This document shows, piece after piece, positions 1 to 5,893 of a DNA stretch of 9,986 bases. The stretch is from positions 1 through 9,986 of the forward strand of contig JADYZS010000281.1 of NCBI GenBank assembly GCA_020853075.1, read 5' to 3'. Each line of letters begins with the position of its first letter. Positions within the stretch are counted from its first letter, which is position 1. Below the pieces are notes generated by a model. That model saw only the letters and a program-made list of their open reading frames with translations. It did no database searches and was not told where the DNA came from. Position numbers and translations under genes: made by a program. The DNA comes from Anaerolineae bacterium. GTDB lineage: Bacteria; Chloroflexota; Anaerolineae; JADYZS01.

Positions 1-745
1 GTTGCAAGGGGCGAACGTGCAATTGCAGACAGCCATCCATGCCAAAGATGAGATGATCCAAAACGTCTCTCACGAGTTGCGCACACCGCTGACCCATATC
101 AAAGGCTACACCGAACTGCTGATAGATGGCGTTCTGGGGGAGTTAAACGAAGACCAATATCAGGCGATGGCGACGGTGAACAAGAAGGCAGATGCCCTGG
201 CGCGGCTGGTGAACGGCCTCCTGACTTTGCAGACCTTCTCTGCCGAGGAATTGGAACTCGGCCCGGTGAACGTGAGCACGCTGCTGAAGGAGCTGGCCGA
301 TGACTGGGGCGTGCGGCTGGCCGACGGCCCGGTGCAGGTAGAGATCATACCGACAGCAGCGCATTTGCGCGCGCACGCCGACGCCGAACGTCTGCGCGAG
401 GCTATGGACCAGTTGATAGACAATGCCCTGAAGTTCAGCCCTAACGGGGGCGTCATCCGCCTGGAGGCGGAAGACAAGGGAGAGATGGTTAGGCTGGCCG
501 TCTCCGACAGCGGCATCGGTATCCCGCCGGATAAACTGAGTGCGGTCTTTGAGCGCTTCTACCAGGTGGACGGCTCCTCCAAACGCCGGTACGGGGGCGC
601 GGGCATCGGCCTTTCCCTCGTGCAAAAGATTGTGGAGGCGCATCAAGGAGAGGTGTGGGTGGAAAGCCCGGGGTGGCTTGGTCAGGGCACGACCTTCGTG
701 ATTGAAGTGCCGGCTGCCAACGGAGTGGGGCCGGAGGAGGGGTAG
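1..745 (+). CDS. Sensor histidine kinase, C-terminal part (5' end outside window)
   Basis: Autophosphorylating kinase of a two-component system: it transfers phosphate from ATP to its own histidine and then to a response regulator not present here. The visible 247 codons (from base 2) hold the whole catalytic core. The HisKA H-box is NVSHELRTPL with phospho-acceptor His24 (numbered from base 2) followed by Glu25. Then come the N-box DQLIDNALKFSP (Asn141), the G1 box DSGIGIP (169-175), the F-box VFERFY (182-187), and the G2 box YGGAGIGLS (197-205) with a final GQGTTF. All key residues are present and the frame is open to the stop at 743-745. The H-box lies only about 24 residues from the window edge, so the real start and the sensor/membrane region lie upstream. 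The TTG at base 2 is not a credible start. The gene converges on the FAH-family gene. The sensed signal cannot be told. Confidence 0.95.
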   Translation, partial: LQGANVQLQTAIHAKDEMIQNVSHELRTPLTHIKGYTELLIDGVLGELNEDQYQAMATVNKKADALARLVNGLLTLQTFSAEELELGPVNVSTLLKELADDWGVRLADGPVQVEIIPTAAHLRAHADAERLREAMDQLIDNALKFSPNGGVIRLEAEDKGEMVRLAVSDSGIGIPPDKLSAVFERFYQVDGSSKRRYGGAGIGLSLVQKIVEAHQGEVWVESPGWLGQGTTFVIEVPAANGVGPEEG

Positions 746-767
746 GTGGGTCAGCGGCTCAGCGGTT

Positions 768-850
768 CAGCGGATGCCTTCGGCGTAGCGGATTAGCGGA
801 TGGCCGTCCCGTAGGGGCGCAGCATGCTGCGCCCCTACCTATCCGCTGAC
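768..850. repeat. Palindromic repeat element A (MITE/REP-like, about 81 bp)
   Basis: The element starts CAGCGGATGC (768-777) and ends TACCTATCCGCTGAC (836-850), giving terminal inverted repeats CAGCGGAT/ATCCGCTG. Further AGCGGAT words occur inside (788-801). A second copy lies at 5765-5844: the left end, the stretch 788-810 (21 of 23 bases) and the right end match, while the centre differs. It fills the gap between the convergent kinase and FAH-family genes, and its last bases abut the FAH stop codon. It is noncoding and too short to encode a transposase. A MITE or a REP-like element both fit. Confidence 0.75.
811..838. repeat. 28-bp perfect palindrome inside element A
   Basis: Bases 811-824 (GTAGGGGCGCAGCA) are exactly complementary to 825-838, with no spacer. 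As RNA this gives a strong GC-rich hairpin between two convergent genes, so it could block transcription from either side. There is no T tract on either strand, so it is not a classical intrinsic terminator. Copy B of the element lacks this palindrome, so it looks like an insertion or replacement within the element. Confidence 0.8.
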
Positions 851-852
851 CC

Positions 853-1758
853 TCACGCGGCAAGCCGCTGCACCGGGTTGCGCAGGAGGCCGATAGCCTC
901 CGAGTAGATCTCTACGACGTCGCCCGCGCGCAGCGCGTGCTGGTTCTCCACGATGATGCCGGTGCCCGTCATCAGCACGGTTCCCGTGGGGATGGGGTTG
1001 TGGCGAATCAGGAAGCCGACCAGTTCGGCGAAGGCGCGGCGCATCTGCTTGATGCTGGTGCTGCCCCGGAAGATGGTCTCCTTGCCGCGGCGGATGGTGC
1101 AGGTCAGGTCAATGGTGGCGGGGTCGGGTATCTCGTCTGCGGTGACCAGGACCGGCCCCAAGGCGCAGCAGCCCAGGAAGATCTTGGATTGGGGCAGGTA
1201 GAGGGGGTTCTCGCGCTCAATGTCCCAGGCCGAGACGTCGTCGGCCAGGGTGTAGCCCGCGATCTGGCCGCGGGAATCCAGCACCAGGGCCACCTCCGGC
1301 TCCGGTGCGGTGAAGGCTGAATCGGAACGGATGCTGACCGCGCCGTTTGACCCCACGCAGTGCACGGCAGTCCCCTTGAAGAAAAGTTCCGGACGCTCCC
1401 CGTAATAGACCTTATCGTAGATGCCCCGTGGCGTGTTCGTTTCGGCATCGCGGAACTCCGCGCTGCGCCGGTAGGTCACGCCCGCGCCCCAGACGGCCAG
1501 CGGCTCCAGCGGGATGAGGAGATGGGCGCGGTCTTGCGCCAGCGGCCCATCCAACTGAGCAAAGGGGTAGGATACGCCGCGCGCCCGGGCACGCGCCCGC
1601 GCGGCCACCACGGCCAGGCTCTCGCCTTTTGCCTCAGCCTGCTGAAGCAGAGCCAGCACCGTGTTCGCCTCCGGCGCGGTGATGTCAACAACGGTCTCGC
1701 CTTCCAGCACACCCACCCGCGCGCCCACACCCGGCAGCCAGAATTGTAGTAACCTCAT
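853..1758 (-). CDS. Fumarylacetoacetate hydrolase (FAH) family protein, 2-keto-3-deoxy-pentonate dehydratase-like
   Basis: 301-aa enzyme of the FAH superfamily, which acts on 2-keto acids through a bound divalent metal. Residues 1-75 form the variable N-terminal part; about 85-301 are the FAH catalytic fold. Likely metal ligands are Glu153 and Glu155 in PEPE and Asp174 in LADDVSAWD. The 19-residue spacing from the second Glu to the Asp matches, from memory, the archaeal 2-keto-3-deoxy-D-arabinonate dehydratase. Other family-like segments are YDKVYYGERPELFFKGT (114-130), ENPLYLPQSK (193-202) and TGTGII near 274-279. Start: the frame stays open to 1935, but ATG at 1756-1758 is preceded by AAGGAG eight bases upstream, lies just below a strong promoter, and begins with the family-like MRLLQF, so the 59-residue extension is rejected. 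The class (FAH fold) is sure. The substrate is not: other hydrolases and isomerases share this fold. Confidence 0.9.
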   Translation of the reverse strand: MRLLQFWLPGVGARVGVLEGETVVDITAPEANTVLALLQQAEAKGESLAVVAARARARARGVSYPFAQLDGPLAQDRAHLLIPLEPLAVWGAGVTYRRSAEFRDAETNTPRGIYDKVYYGERPELFFKGTAVHCVGSNGAVSIRSDSAFTAPEPEVALVLDSRGQIAGYTLADDVSAWDIERENPLYLPQSKIFLGCCALGPVLVTADEIPDPATIDLTCTIRRGKETIFRGSTSIKQMRRAFAELVGFLIRHNPIPTGTVLMTGTGIIVENQHALRAGDVVEIYSEAIGLLRNPVQRLAA

Positions 1759-1795
1759 GCAGTCGGCTCCTTCCTGAATGTCCACTCCTGAGTAG

Positions 1796-1824
1796 AGTAT
1801 AGCGTCGGGCGGAGAATTTGTCCA
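1796..1824 (-). promoter_or_regulatory. Sigma70-type promoter of the FAH-family gene
   Basis: Read on the minus strand: -35 TGGACA (1819-1824), 17-bp spacer, -10 TATACT (1796-1801), one mismatch to consensus in each box. Transcription would start near 1789 and leave a leader of about 30 nt carrying the AAGGAG ribosome binding site. Direction and spacing fit the downstream gene. Confidence 0.65.
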
Positions 1825-1847
1825 GTTTAGCAGCAAAACCGTATCAA
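1818..1847 (+). promoter_or_regulatory. Possible weak divergent promoter for the secreted-protein genes
   Basis: TTGTCC (1818-1823), 18-bp spacer, TATCAA (1842-1847): 4 of 6 matches in each box. It overlaps the -35 box of the opposite promoter. It is the best plus-strand candidate upstream of the gene at 1915, but it is weak and could be chance. Confidence 0.25.
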
Positions 1848-1914
1848 AATCGGGCGGCGTCCGTATGTCTGTTTGACACGGCAAGCAGAAGCCAAAGGAC
1901 AACGGGGGCCAGGC

Positions 1915-2553
1915 GTGCAGAGAAACTACCACCATCGTTCACAAGGACTCGTCCGCTTCGTCGGGGTGCTCGTCGCCCTGGCCCTGGTGATAATGCCCGG
2001 CCTGGCGCGTCCGGCTGTTATTGAGGCTACCCCCGCAGGATGCCAGGAGCGCGTCCTAAACCGGGGCTTTGAATCCGGGGCCGCCGCGCCGTGGGTCGCC
2101 TCACGCAGCGGGTTGGTGAGCGACCTTTATGCCCACAATGGCCGCTGGGCGGCCCTGTTAGGGAGCCGGAACGAGGCCAACGACGACCTCTACCAGCAGG
2201 TCGTGATCCCCTCCAACATCATCACCGCCGAGCTAAGTTTCTGGTGGTCCATCCAGACCTTTGAGGAGGTGCATCCCAACGATTTCTTGACCGTCACCAT
2301 TCGCAACACGGCAAACAACACGCTGGCCGTGCTGCAAACCTTCAGCGATGCCGACGGCAGCACCGAACTGCCGGTGTGGACGCGCTCCGTCTATACGCTG
2401 ACCGCCTACGCCGGCCAGACGGTGCGCATCGCCTTCCATGCCAACACAGACCTGACAAACCTGACCCTCTTCTTTGTGGACGACGTGAGCCTGACTGCCT
2501 GTGGCGCGAGCCTGACGGCAGTCCGGCGGTTCCTACCTCTCGTCAAGAGGTAG
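1915..2553 (+). CDS. Small secreted beta-sandwich protein with C-terminal LPLV tail
   Basis: 212-aa exported protein of unknown function. An N-terminal signal peptide is clear: basic/His start, hydrophobic FVGVLVALALVIMPGLA, then a likely cleavage near ARPA. The mature part is one domain that begins C-x5-NRGFESG (Cys43) and ends FFVDDVSLTAC (Cys196). This resembles jelly-roll carbohydrate-binding or MAM-like domains, in which the two end cysteines may form a disulfide. It finishes with the tail RRFLPLVKR, matched in two other genes here. Start: TTG at 1873 is possible, but GTG at 1915 gives a normal-length signal peptide; neither has a good ribosome binding site. The next gene starts 54 bp downstream on the same strand, so they are probably co-transcribed. 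The binding target is unknown. Confidence 0.8.
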   Translation: MQRNYHHRSQGLVRFVGVLVALALVIMPGLARPAVIEATPAGCQERVLNRGFESGAAAPWVASRSGLVSDLYAHNGRWAALLGSRNEANDDLYQQVVIPSNIITAELSFWWSIQTFEEVHPNDFLTVTIRNTANNTLAVLQTFSDADGSTELPVWTRSVYTLTAYAGQTVRIAFHANTDLTNLTLFFVDDVSLTACGASLTAVRRFLPLVKR

Positions 2554-2607
2554 AATGGCCTGACCTAAACTATCCCATGGGGGAAACCTATCTTGGAGCG
2601 AAAAACC

Positions 2608-4476
2608 ATGAAACTGTTACAGAGCCGTCTGCTACTCTCCCACCGTGTTCTCCTGACCGCGGTGGTGATCCTGACCTTTGGTATCGTCCCCGCCTTCACC
2701 TTCAGCCTCACCCGCGCCGCGCCGCAGGCAGAGGCTTCTGTAGAGGCCGGTGAAGTGCGTTTCGCGGGCGTCATCAGTGCCGTCCCCGGTAGTGGGTTCG
2801 TCGGGGACTGGACTATCGGCGGCGAGACCGTTCACGTCACGTCCGCCACCCGTGTAGAAGAGCGCGGGGCCACGGCTGCCGTGGGCAACTGGGCCGACGT
2901 GCGCGCGCTGCGCAACGCCGACAACACCCTCACGGCCACCCGTCTGGAGGTCGTGCCGCCGGTTGTGCTCCTCAAGGGGCCCATCAACGGCATCCCGGAC
3001 GGGCGGCTGGGCGTGTGGACCATCGCCGGTCAAGCCATCACCGTCAATGCCGAGACGCGCATCGCGGAGTTCCTCGGCCCCGCGGTGGTCGGCGCGTGGG
3101 TCGCCGTGTATGCCCAGCAGGATAGCGGCGGCAACCTGGTCGCCCTCCGCATCATGGTCATTGAGCCGGATAATACCGTCAAGGTGCACGGCGCCATCCA
3201 GCAGGTGGGGGCCGATATGTGGGTCGTGAGCGGCATCAGCGTCACCCTCAACGTGGACACCGAGGTAGAGGGCCCGGCCCGGATAGACCTGTTGGCTAAG
3301 GTGGAAGCCCGCTTGCAGGATGACCTCTCCCTGCTGGCCCGCCACATTGAGGTAGATTTTGAGGAAAAGGAGCCAAAGGAGCGGCGCGTCACTTTCCAGG
3401 GCGAGGTACAGTCCATGCCGGCCGGCGGCTTCGTCGGCGATTGGCAGGTCGCCGGTCGCACCGTCCACGTGACCGCCAACACCGAAGTGGACGAGGACAA
3501 AGGCCCGGCCCAGGTAGGCGCGCAGGTGTTGGTAAAGGGGACTCTCCAGAACGACAATAGCGTTCTCGCCACCGACATCAAGGTGCTCCCGCCCGTCGGT
3601 CTGCGCACCATCCGCTTTGAGGGCATCATTCAATCAATGCCCGCTGGTGGCAAGGTCGGGACCTGGGTCATCAGCGGACGGAGCGTGGAGGTCACCGAGC
3701 GTACCTGGGTGGACGAGCATGACGGGCCTGCCATCGTCGGCGCGCAGGTGAAGGTGATCGCCGTGGAACAGGCCGACGGGACACTCTGGGCGCTGCGCAT
3801 AGAGGTAGAAGATGACGATGACGGGGACAACGACCATTTCGTGCGCTTCCGCGGCCTGGTTGAGCAACTCCCCAATGACCCGAATCTCATCGGCCTCTGG
3901 GTCGTGGGCGCGCAACGGGTCATGGTGACGGCGCGGACCGAGATTGAGGATGAGCATGGCAGCATCGCCCTCGGCGTTGAGGTGGAAGTACGAGGTATCC
4001 AGGGCGCGGAAGGGCCGGTGGTGGCGCGAGAGATCAAAGTTCTGGAAGAGGATGATGACGATGATGATAACGGGACACCGGAGCCTTCCCGCACGCCGCG
4101 CATGACGCGGACGCCGGAAGCCACCGGCACGCCGGACGACGATGATGATGACGAGACCAGGACGCCGGAACCTTCCCTCACGCCGCGCATGACGCGGACG
4201 CCGGAAGCCACCCAGACGCGAGAGCCGACGCGAACCCCAACGCCGACCTCTACCCGGATGATGAACGAGGTCAGGTTTGAGGGGCTCATAGAGAGCCGAC
4301 CTGCCGAGCGCAACGGCCTCTGGGTGATCGCCGGACGCCAGGTGGAGGTCACGGCAGCCACCGAGATAGACGAGGAGGACGGGCCTGCGGTGGTGGGCGC
4401 GCGCGTCAAGGTGGAGGGCTGGCAGAACGGTTCAGGGCCGGTGCTTGCCAGGAAGATAGAGGTCAAGGACGACTGA
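2608..4476 (+). CDS. Secreted protein with seven tandem DUF5666-like repeats
   Basis: 622-aa exported protein of unknown function. The signal peptide covers residues 1-41 (hydrophobic core about 14-34, end near AAPQA). Seven repeats of about 70 residues follow, starting near residues 49, 119, 189, 259, 333, 410 and 554. Each has the pattern (V/I)RFxGxIxxxP...G.W.(I/V).G..(V/I).VT..T.(I/V)(D/E)...GPA.VGA.V.V......G...A..I.V. This matches the DUF5666 family, usually predicted as beta-rich and extracytoplasmic. Repeat 3 is the most divergent. Between repeats 6 and 7, residues about 480-553 form a linker of Asp tracts and TPEPS/TPRMTRTPEAT units. Start: ATG at 2608 has GGAG nine bases upstream; the TTG at 2593 overlaps that site and is rejected. 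The protein ends IEVKDD and lacks the LPLV tail of its neighbours. The Asp tracts could bind calcium; this is inference. Confidence 0.88.
   Translation: MKLLQSRLLLSHRVLLTAVVILTFGIVPAFTFSLTRAAPQAEASVEAGEVRFAGVISAVPGSGFVGDWTIGGETVHVTSATRVEERGATAAVGNWADVRALRNADNTLTATRLEVVPPVVLLKGPINGIPDGRLGVWTIAGQAITVNAETRIAEFLGPAVVGAWVAVYAQQDSGGNLVALRIMVIEPDNTVKVHGAIQQVGADMWVVSGISVTLNVDTEVEGPARIDLLAKVEARLQDDLSLLARHIEVDFEEKEPKERRVTFQGEVQSMPAGGFVGDWQVAGRTVHVTANTEVDEDKGPAQVGAQVLVKGTLQNDNSVLATDIKVLPPVGLRTIRFEGIIQSMPAGGKVGTWVISGRSVEVTERTWVDEHDGPAIVGAQVKVIAVEQADGTLWALRIEVEDDDDGDNDHFVRFRGLVEQLPNDPNLIGLWVVGAQRVMVTARTEIEDEHGSIALGVEVEVRGIQGAEGPVVAREIKVLEEDDDDDDNGTPEPSRTPRMTRTPEATGTPDDDDDDETRTPEPSLTPRMTRTPEATQTREPTRTPTPTSTRMMNEVRFEGLIESRPAERNGLWVIAGRQVEVTAATEIDEEDGPAVVGARVKVEGWQNGSGPVLARKIEVKDD
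4074..4212 (+). repeat. Duplicated linker segment in the DUF5666-repeat gene
   Basis: A 52-bp unit at 4074-4125 recurs at 4161-4212 with three mismatches (87-bp period, 29 codons). It encodes the TPEPS-x-TPRMTRTPEAT stretch. Each copy is preceded by Asp-codon runs (GATGATGAC-type). The near identity points to a recent in-frame tandem duplication. Confidence 0.9.
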
Positions 4477-4517
4477 GGAGGGGTAGTATAGTTCACCTGA
4501 TACGAACCTCCAACCCC

Positions 4518-4548
4518 GCCCTCCCCCGTTCGTTTTACGGGGGAGGGC
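4518..4548. terminator. Strong GC hairpin between convergent genes (terminator or REP-like)
   Basis: Perfect 12-bp arms GCCCTCCCCCGT (4518-4529) and ACGGGGGAGGGC (4537-4548) around the loop TCGTTTT. It lies 42 bp past the stop of the DUF5666 gene and 97 bp past the stop of the opposing dehydrogenase gene. No T tract follows on either strand, so a bidirectional stem-type terminator or a dispersed REP-like repeat are both possible. The flanks CAACCCC and GGGTGGGGG extend the partial symmetry. Confidence 0.55.
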
Positions 4549-4587
4549 CAGGGTGGGGGCCGGTAATTGGCACTATTTTTAGGACAG

Positions 4588-4631
4588 ACGCGGGGAACGC
4601 GGAGGTTTTTGATACTCCGTGTTCTCCGCGT
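4588..4631. repeat. Inverted repeat with 17-bp arms, probable dispersed intergenic repeat
   Basis: Arms at 4588-4604 (ACGCGGGGAACGCGGAG) and 4615-4631 (CTCCGTGTTCTCCGCGT) are complementary at 15 of 17 positions, with a 10-base AT-rich loop. It lies 14 bp past the stop codon of the minus-strand dehydrogenase gene, so it could serve as that gene's transcription end. Its wording (CTCCGCGTCTCCGTGG) looks like a family of dispersed intergenic repeats, which needs the genome to confirm. Confidence 0.6.
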
Positions 4632-4644
4632 CTCCGTGGTTAGA

Positions 4645-5547
4645 CTATTTTCGTTCGCCGCGGGCGATGTTGACGCCGGCGGCTTGTTCGTAAAACGTGG
4701 CGATGATAGTGAAGTCTTCCCGGCCCTTGCCCATCGCCCGCAAGAGCTCAAAGACCTGCGTGGCGATGGCGCCTTCCAGCAAGGGCACGCCTAATTGCCG
4801 CGCCGTCGCCATGGCCAGGCCGATGTCCTTCGCCATCAGGTCCAGCATGAAGCCGGGCTTGTACTGGTTCTGGAAGACGGTGGTCGGCATATATTTCTCA
4901 AAGACCTGGCTCTGGCCGGAACTCGCGCTGATGACCTCGCGCAACACCTCGGCCTTGACGCCCGCCTTGACGCCCAGGGCCAGCCCCTCCGCCGCCCCCA
5001 CCAGGTTGATGCCGAGCATCAGGTTGTTGCAGATCTTCACCACCTGGCCCATGCCGCTGCCCCCCACGTGAAAGATGCGTTTGCCCATCGCCTCCAGCAC
5101 GGGGCGCACTTCGTTGAGGGTGGCCTCCTCGCCGCCGACCATGAAGGTCAGGGTGCCGCTGGCTGCGCCTGCCGGGCCGCCGCTCATGGGGGAATCTATC
5201 ATCTTGACGCCCTTCTCCGCGGCCAACTTTGCCAACTTCTGCGTGGTGGCAGGGAGGATGCTGCTGGCGTCTATGATGACGGTCCCCGGCCTGGTCCCTT
5301 CCAGGAGGCCGCCAGGCCCGGCGACCGCCTCCTCCACGAAAGGCGAATCGGGGAGGCAGGTGATGACGACCTCGCTGGCCGCGGCGACCTCTTTGGCCGA
5401 GGCGGCCACGTGGGCTCCTTCCGCCTCTAACTCGCGCAGGGGAGCCGCGACCTTATCATAGACGGTGAGGTAAAAGCCCGCTTTGAGGAGGTTGCGGGCC
5501 ATGGACTTGCCCATCGTGCCGACGCCGACAAACCCGATCTTCTTCAT
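4645..5547 (-). CDS. NAD(P)-dependent beta-hydroxyacid dehydrogenase (2-hydroxy-3-oxopropionate reductase / 3-hydroxyisobutyrate dehydrogenase family)
   Basis: 300-aa cytoplasmic oxidoreductase that interconverts a beta-hydroxyacid and its aldehyde or keto form. It is complete and of normal family length. Residues 1-about 165 are a Rossmann domain with the signature GFVGVGTMGKSMARNL (5-20). Asp31 after the second strand suggests NAD rather than NADP. The substrate-binding SGGPAGA loop is at 122-128. The catalytic lysine is Lys171 in VVKICNN, and the helical C-terminal domain carries AKDIGLA (239-245). GarR-type tartronate semialdehyde reductase and 3-hydroxyisobutyrate dehydrogenase cannot be separated from motifs alone. 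Start: ATG at 5545-5547 with GGAGG seven bases upstream. It is transcribed alone from the promoter at 5618-5647 with a leader of about 64 nt. Neighbours on both sides are secreted-protein genes on the other strand. Confidence 0.93.
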   Translation of the reverse strand: MKKIGFVGVGTMGKSMARNLLKAGFYLTVYDKVAAPLRELEAEGAHVAASAKEVAAASEVVITCLPDSPFVEEAVAGPGGLLEGTRPGTVIIDASSILPATTQKLAKLAAEKGVKMIDSPMSGGPAGAASGTLTFMVGGEEATLNEVRPVLEAMGKRIFHVGGSGMGQVVKICNNLMLGINLVGAAEGLALGVKAGVKAEVLREVISASSGQSQVFEKYMPTTVFQNQYKPGFMLDLMAKDIGLAMATARQLGVPLLEGAIATQVFELLRAMGKGREDFTIIATFYEQAAGVNIARGERK

Positions 5548-5617
5548 GTCCTTTCCTCCGCTCAGGTATGCCCTCGCTTGCTGCGATGAGATGATAGGAG
5601 GGTGTGGGGTGCGCCCT

Positions 5618-5647
5618 ATTATATGCGCCGCAGGCCCCGCGTGTCAA
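5618..5647 (-). promoter_or_regulatory. Consensus sigma70 promoter of the dehydrogenase gene
   Basis: On the minus strand: -35 TTGACA (5642-5647), 18-bp spacer, -10 TATAAT (5618-5623), with both hexamers matching consensus exactly. It faces the GarR-like gene and predicts a start near 5611. Confidence 0.8.
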
Positions 5648-5718
5648 AGAGGCCGGGGGCGCGGGTGCACACCGTGAAGTTCAGGTTTTTTGAAAACTGT
5701 GTTAAGATATTTTCCCTA

Positions 5719-5747
5719 TTGACCATAACGGGTTCTTGTGGCATACT
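5719..5747 (+). promoter_or_regulatory. Probable promoter of the M4 metallopeptidase gene
   Basis: -35 TTGACC (5719-5724), 17-bp spacer, -10 CATACT (5742-5747) preceded by TGG, an extended -10 (TGn). A second, weaker candidate is TTCAGG (5680-5685), 17 bp, TAAGAT (5703-5708), also with a TGn. The first would start RNA near 5754 and give a leader of about 140 nt containing repeat element B. Confidence 0.5.
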
Positions 5748-5764
5748 CGGCGTGGTATGAGAGC

Positions 5765-5844
5765 CAGCGGATGCTACGCGAAGCGGATTAGCAGATGGCT
5801 GTCCCATGGAGGTATGTCCGCTAATCCGCTACCTATCCGCTGAC
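5765..5844. repeat. Palindromic repeat element B (second copy of element A)
   Basis: It shares CAGCGGATGC (5765-5774), the stretch 5783-5805 and the right end TACCTATCCGCTGAC (5830-5844) with element A at 768-850. Bases 5782-5795 pair with 5817-5830 at 13 of 14 positions, forming a long hairpin. The inner word TACGCGAA (5775-5782) is close to the reverse complement of the CTTCGGCGTA found at that place in copy A. It lies in the leader of the metallopeptidase gene if the 5719-5747 promoter is used. Confidence 0.75.
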
Positions 5845-5893
5845 TAAATTATATAGCCCATTCTCATCTCATCTGCACGAATCGGGAGGTTCT

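Noticed and set aside
1873..1878. TTGACA as a -35 box for the gene at 1915
   Set aside because: No acceptable -10 box lies 16-18 bp downstream (the site reads about AAGGAC).
1759..1935. N-terminal extension of the FAH-family gene
   Set aside because: It includes the promoter at 1796-1824, reads unlike the family, and the ATG at 1758 has a good ribosome binding site.
2632..3633. 333-codon minus-strand frame within the DUF5666 gene
   Set aside because: Antisense shadow without domain or ribosome binding site; the repeat pattern exists only in the plus-strand frame.
3630..4751. 373-codon minus-strand frame across the DUF5666 gene end
   Set aside because: Ser/Thr/Arg-rich translation with no recognisable domain; it runs through a hairpin and overlaps two well-supported genes.
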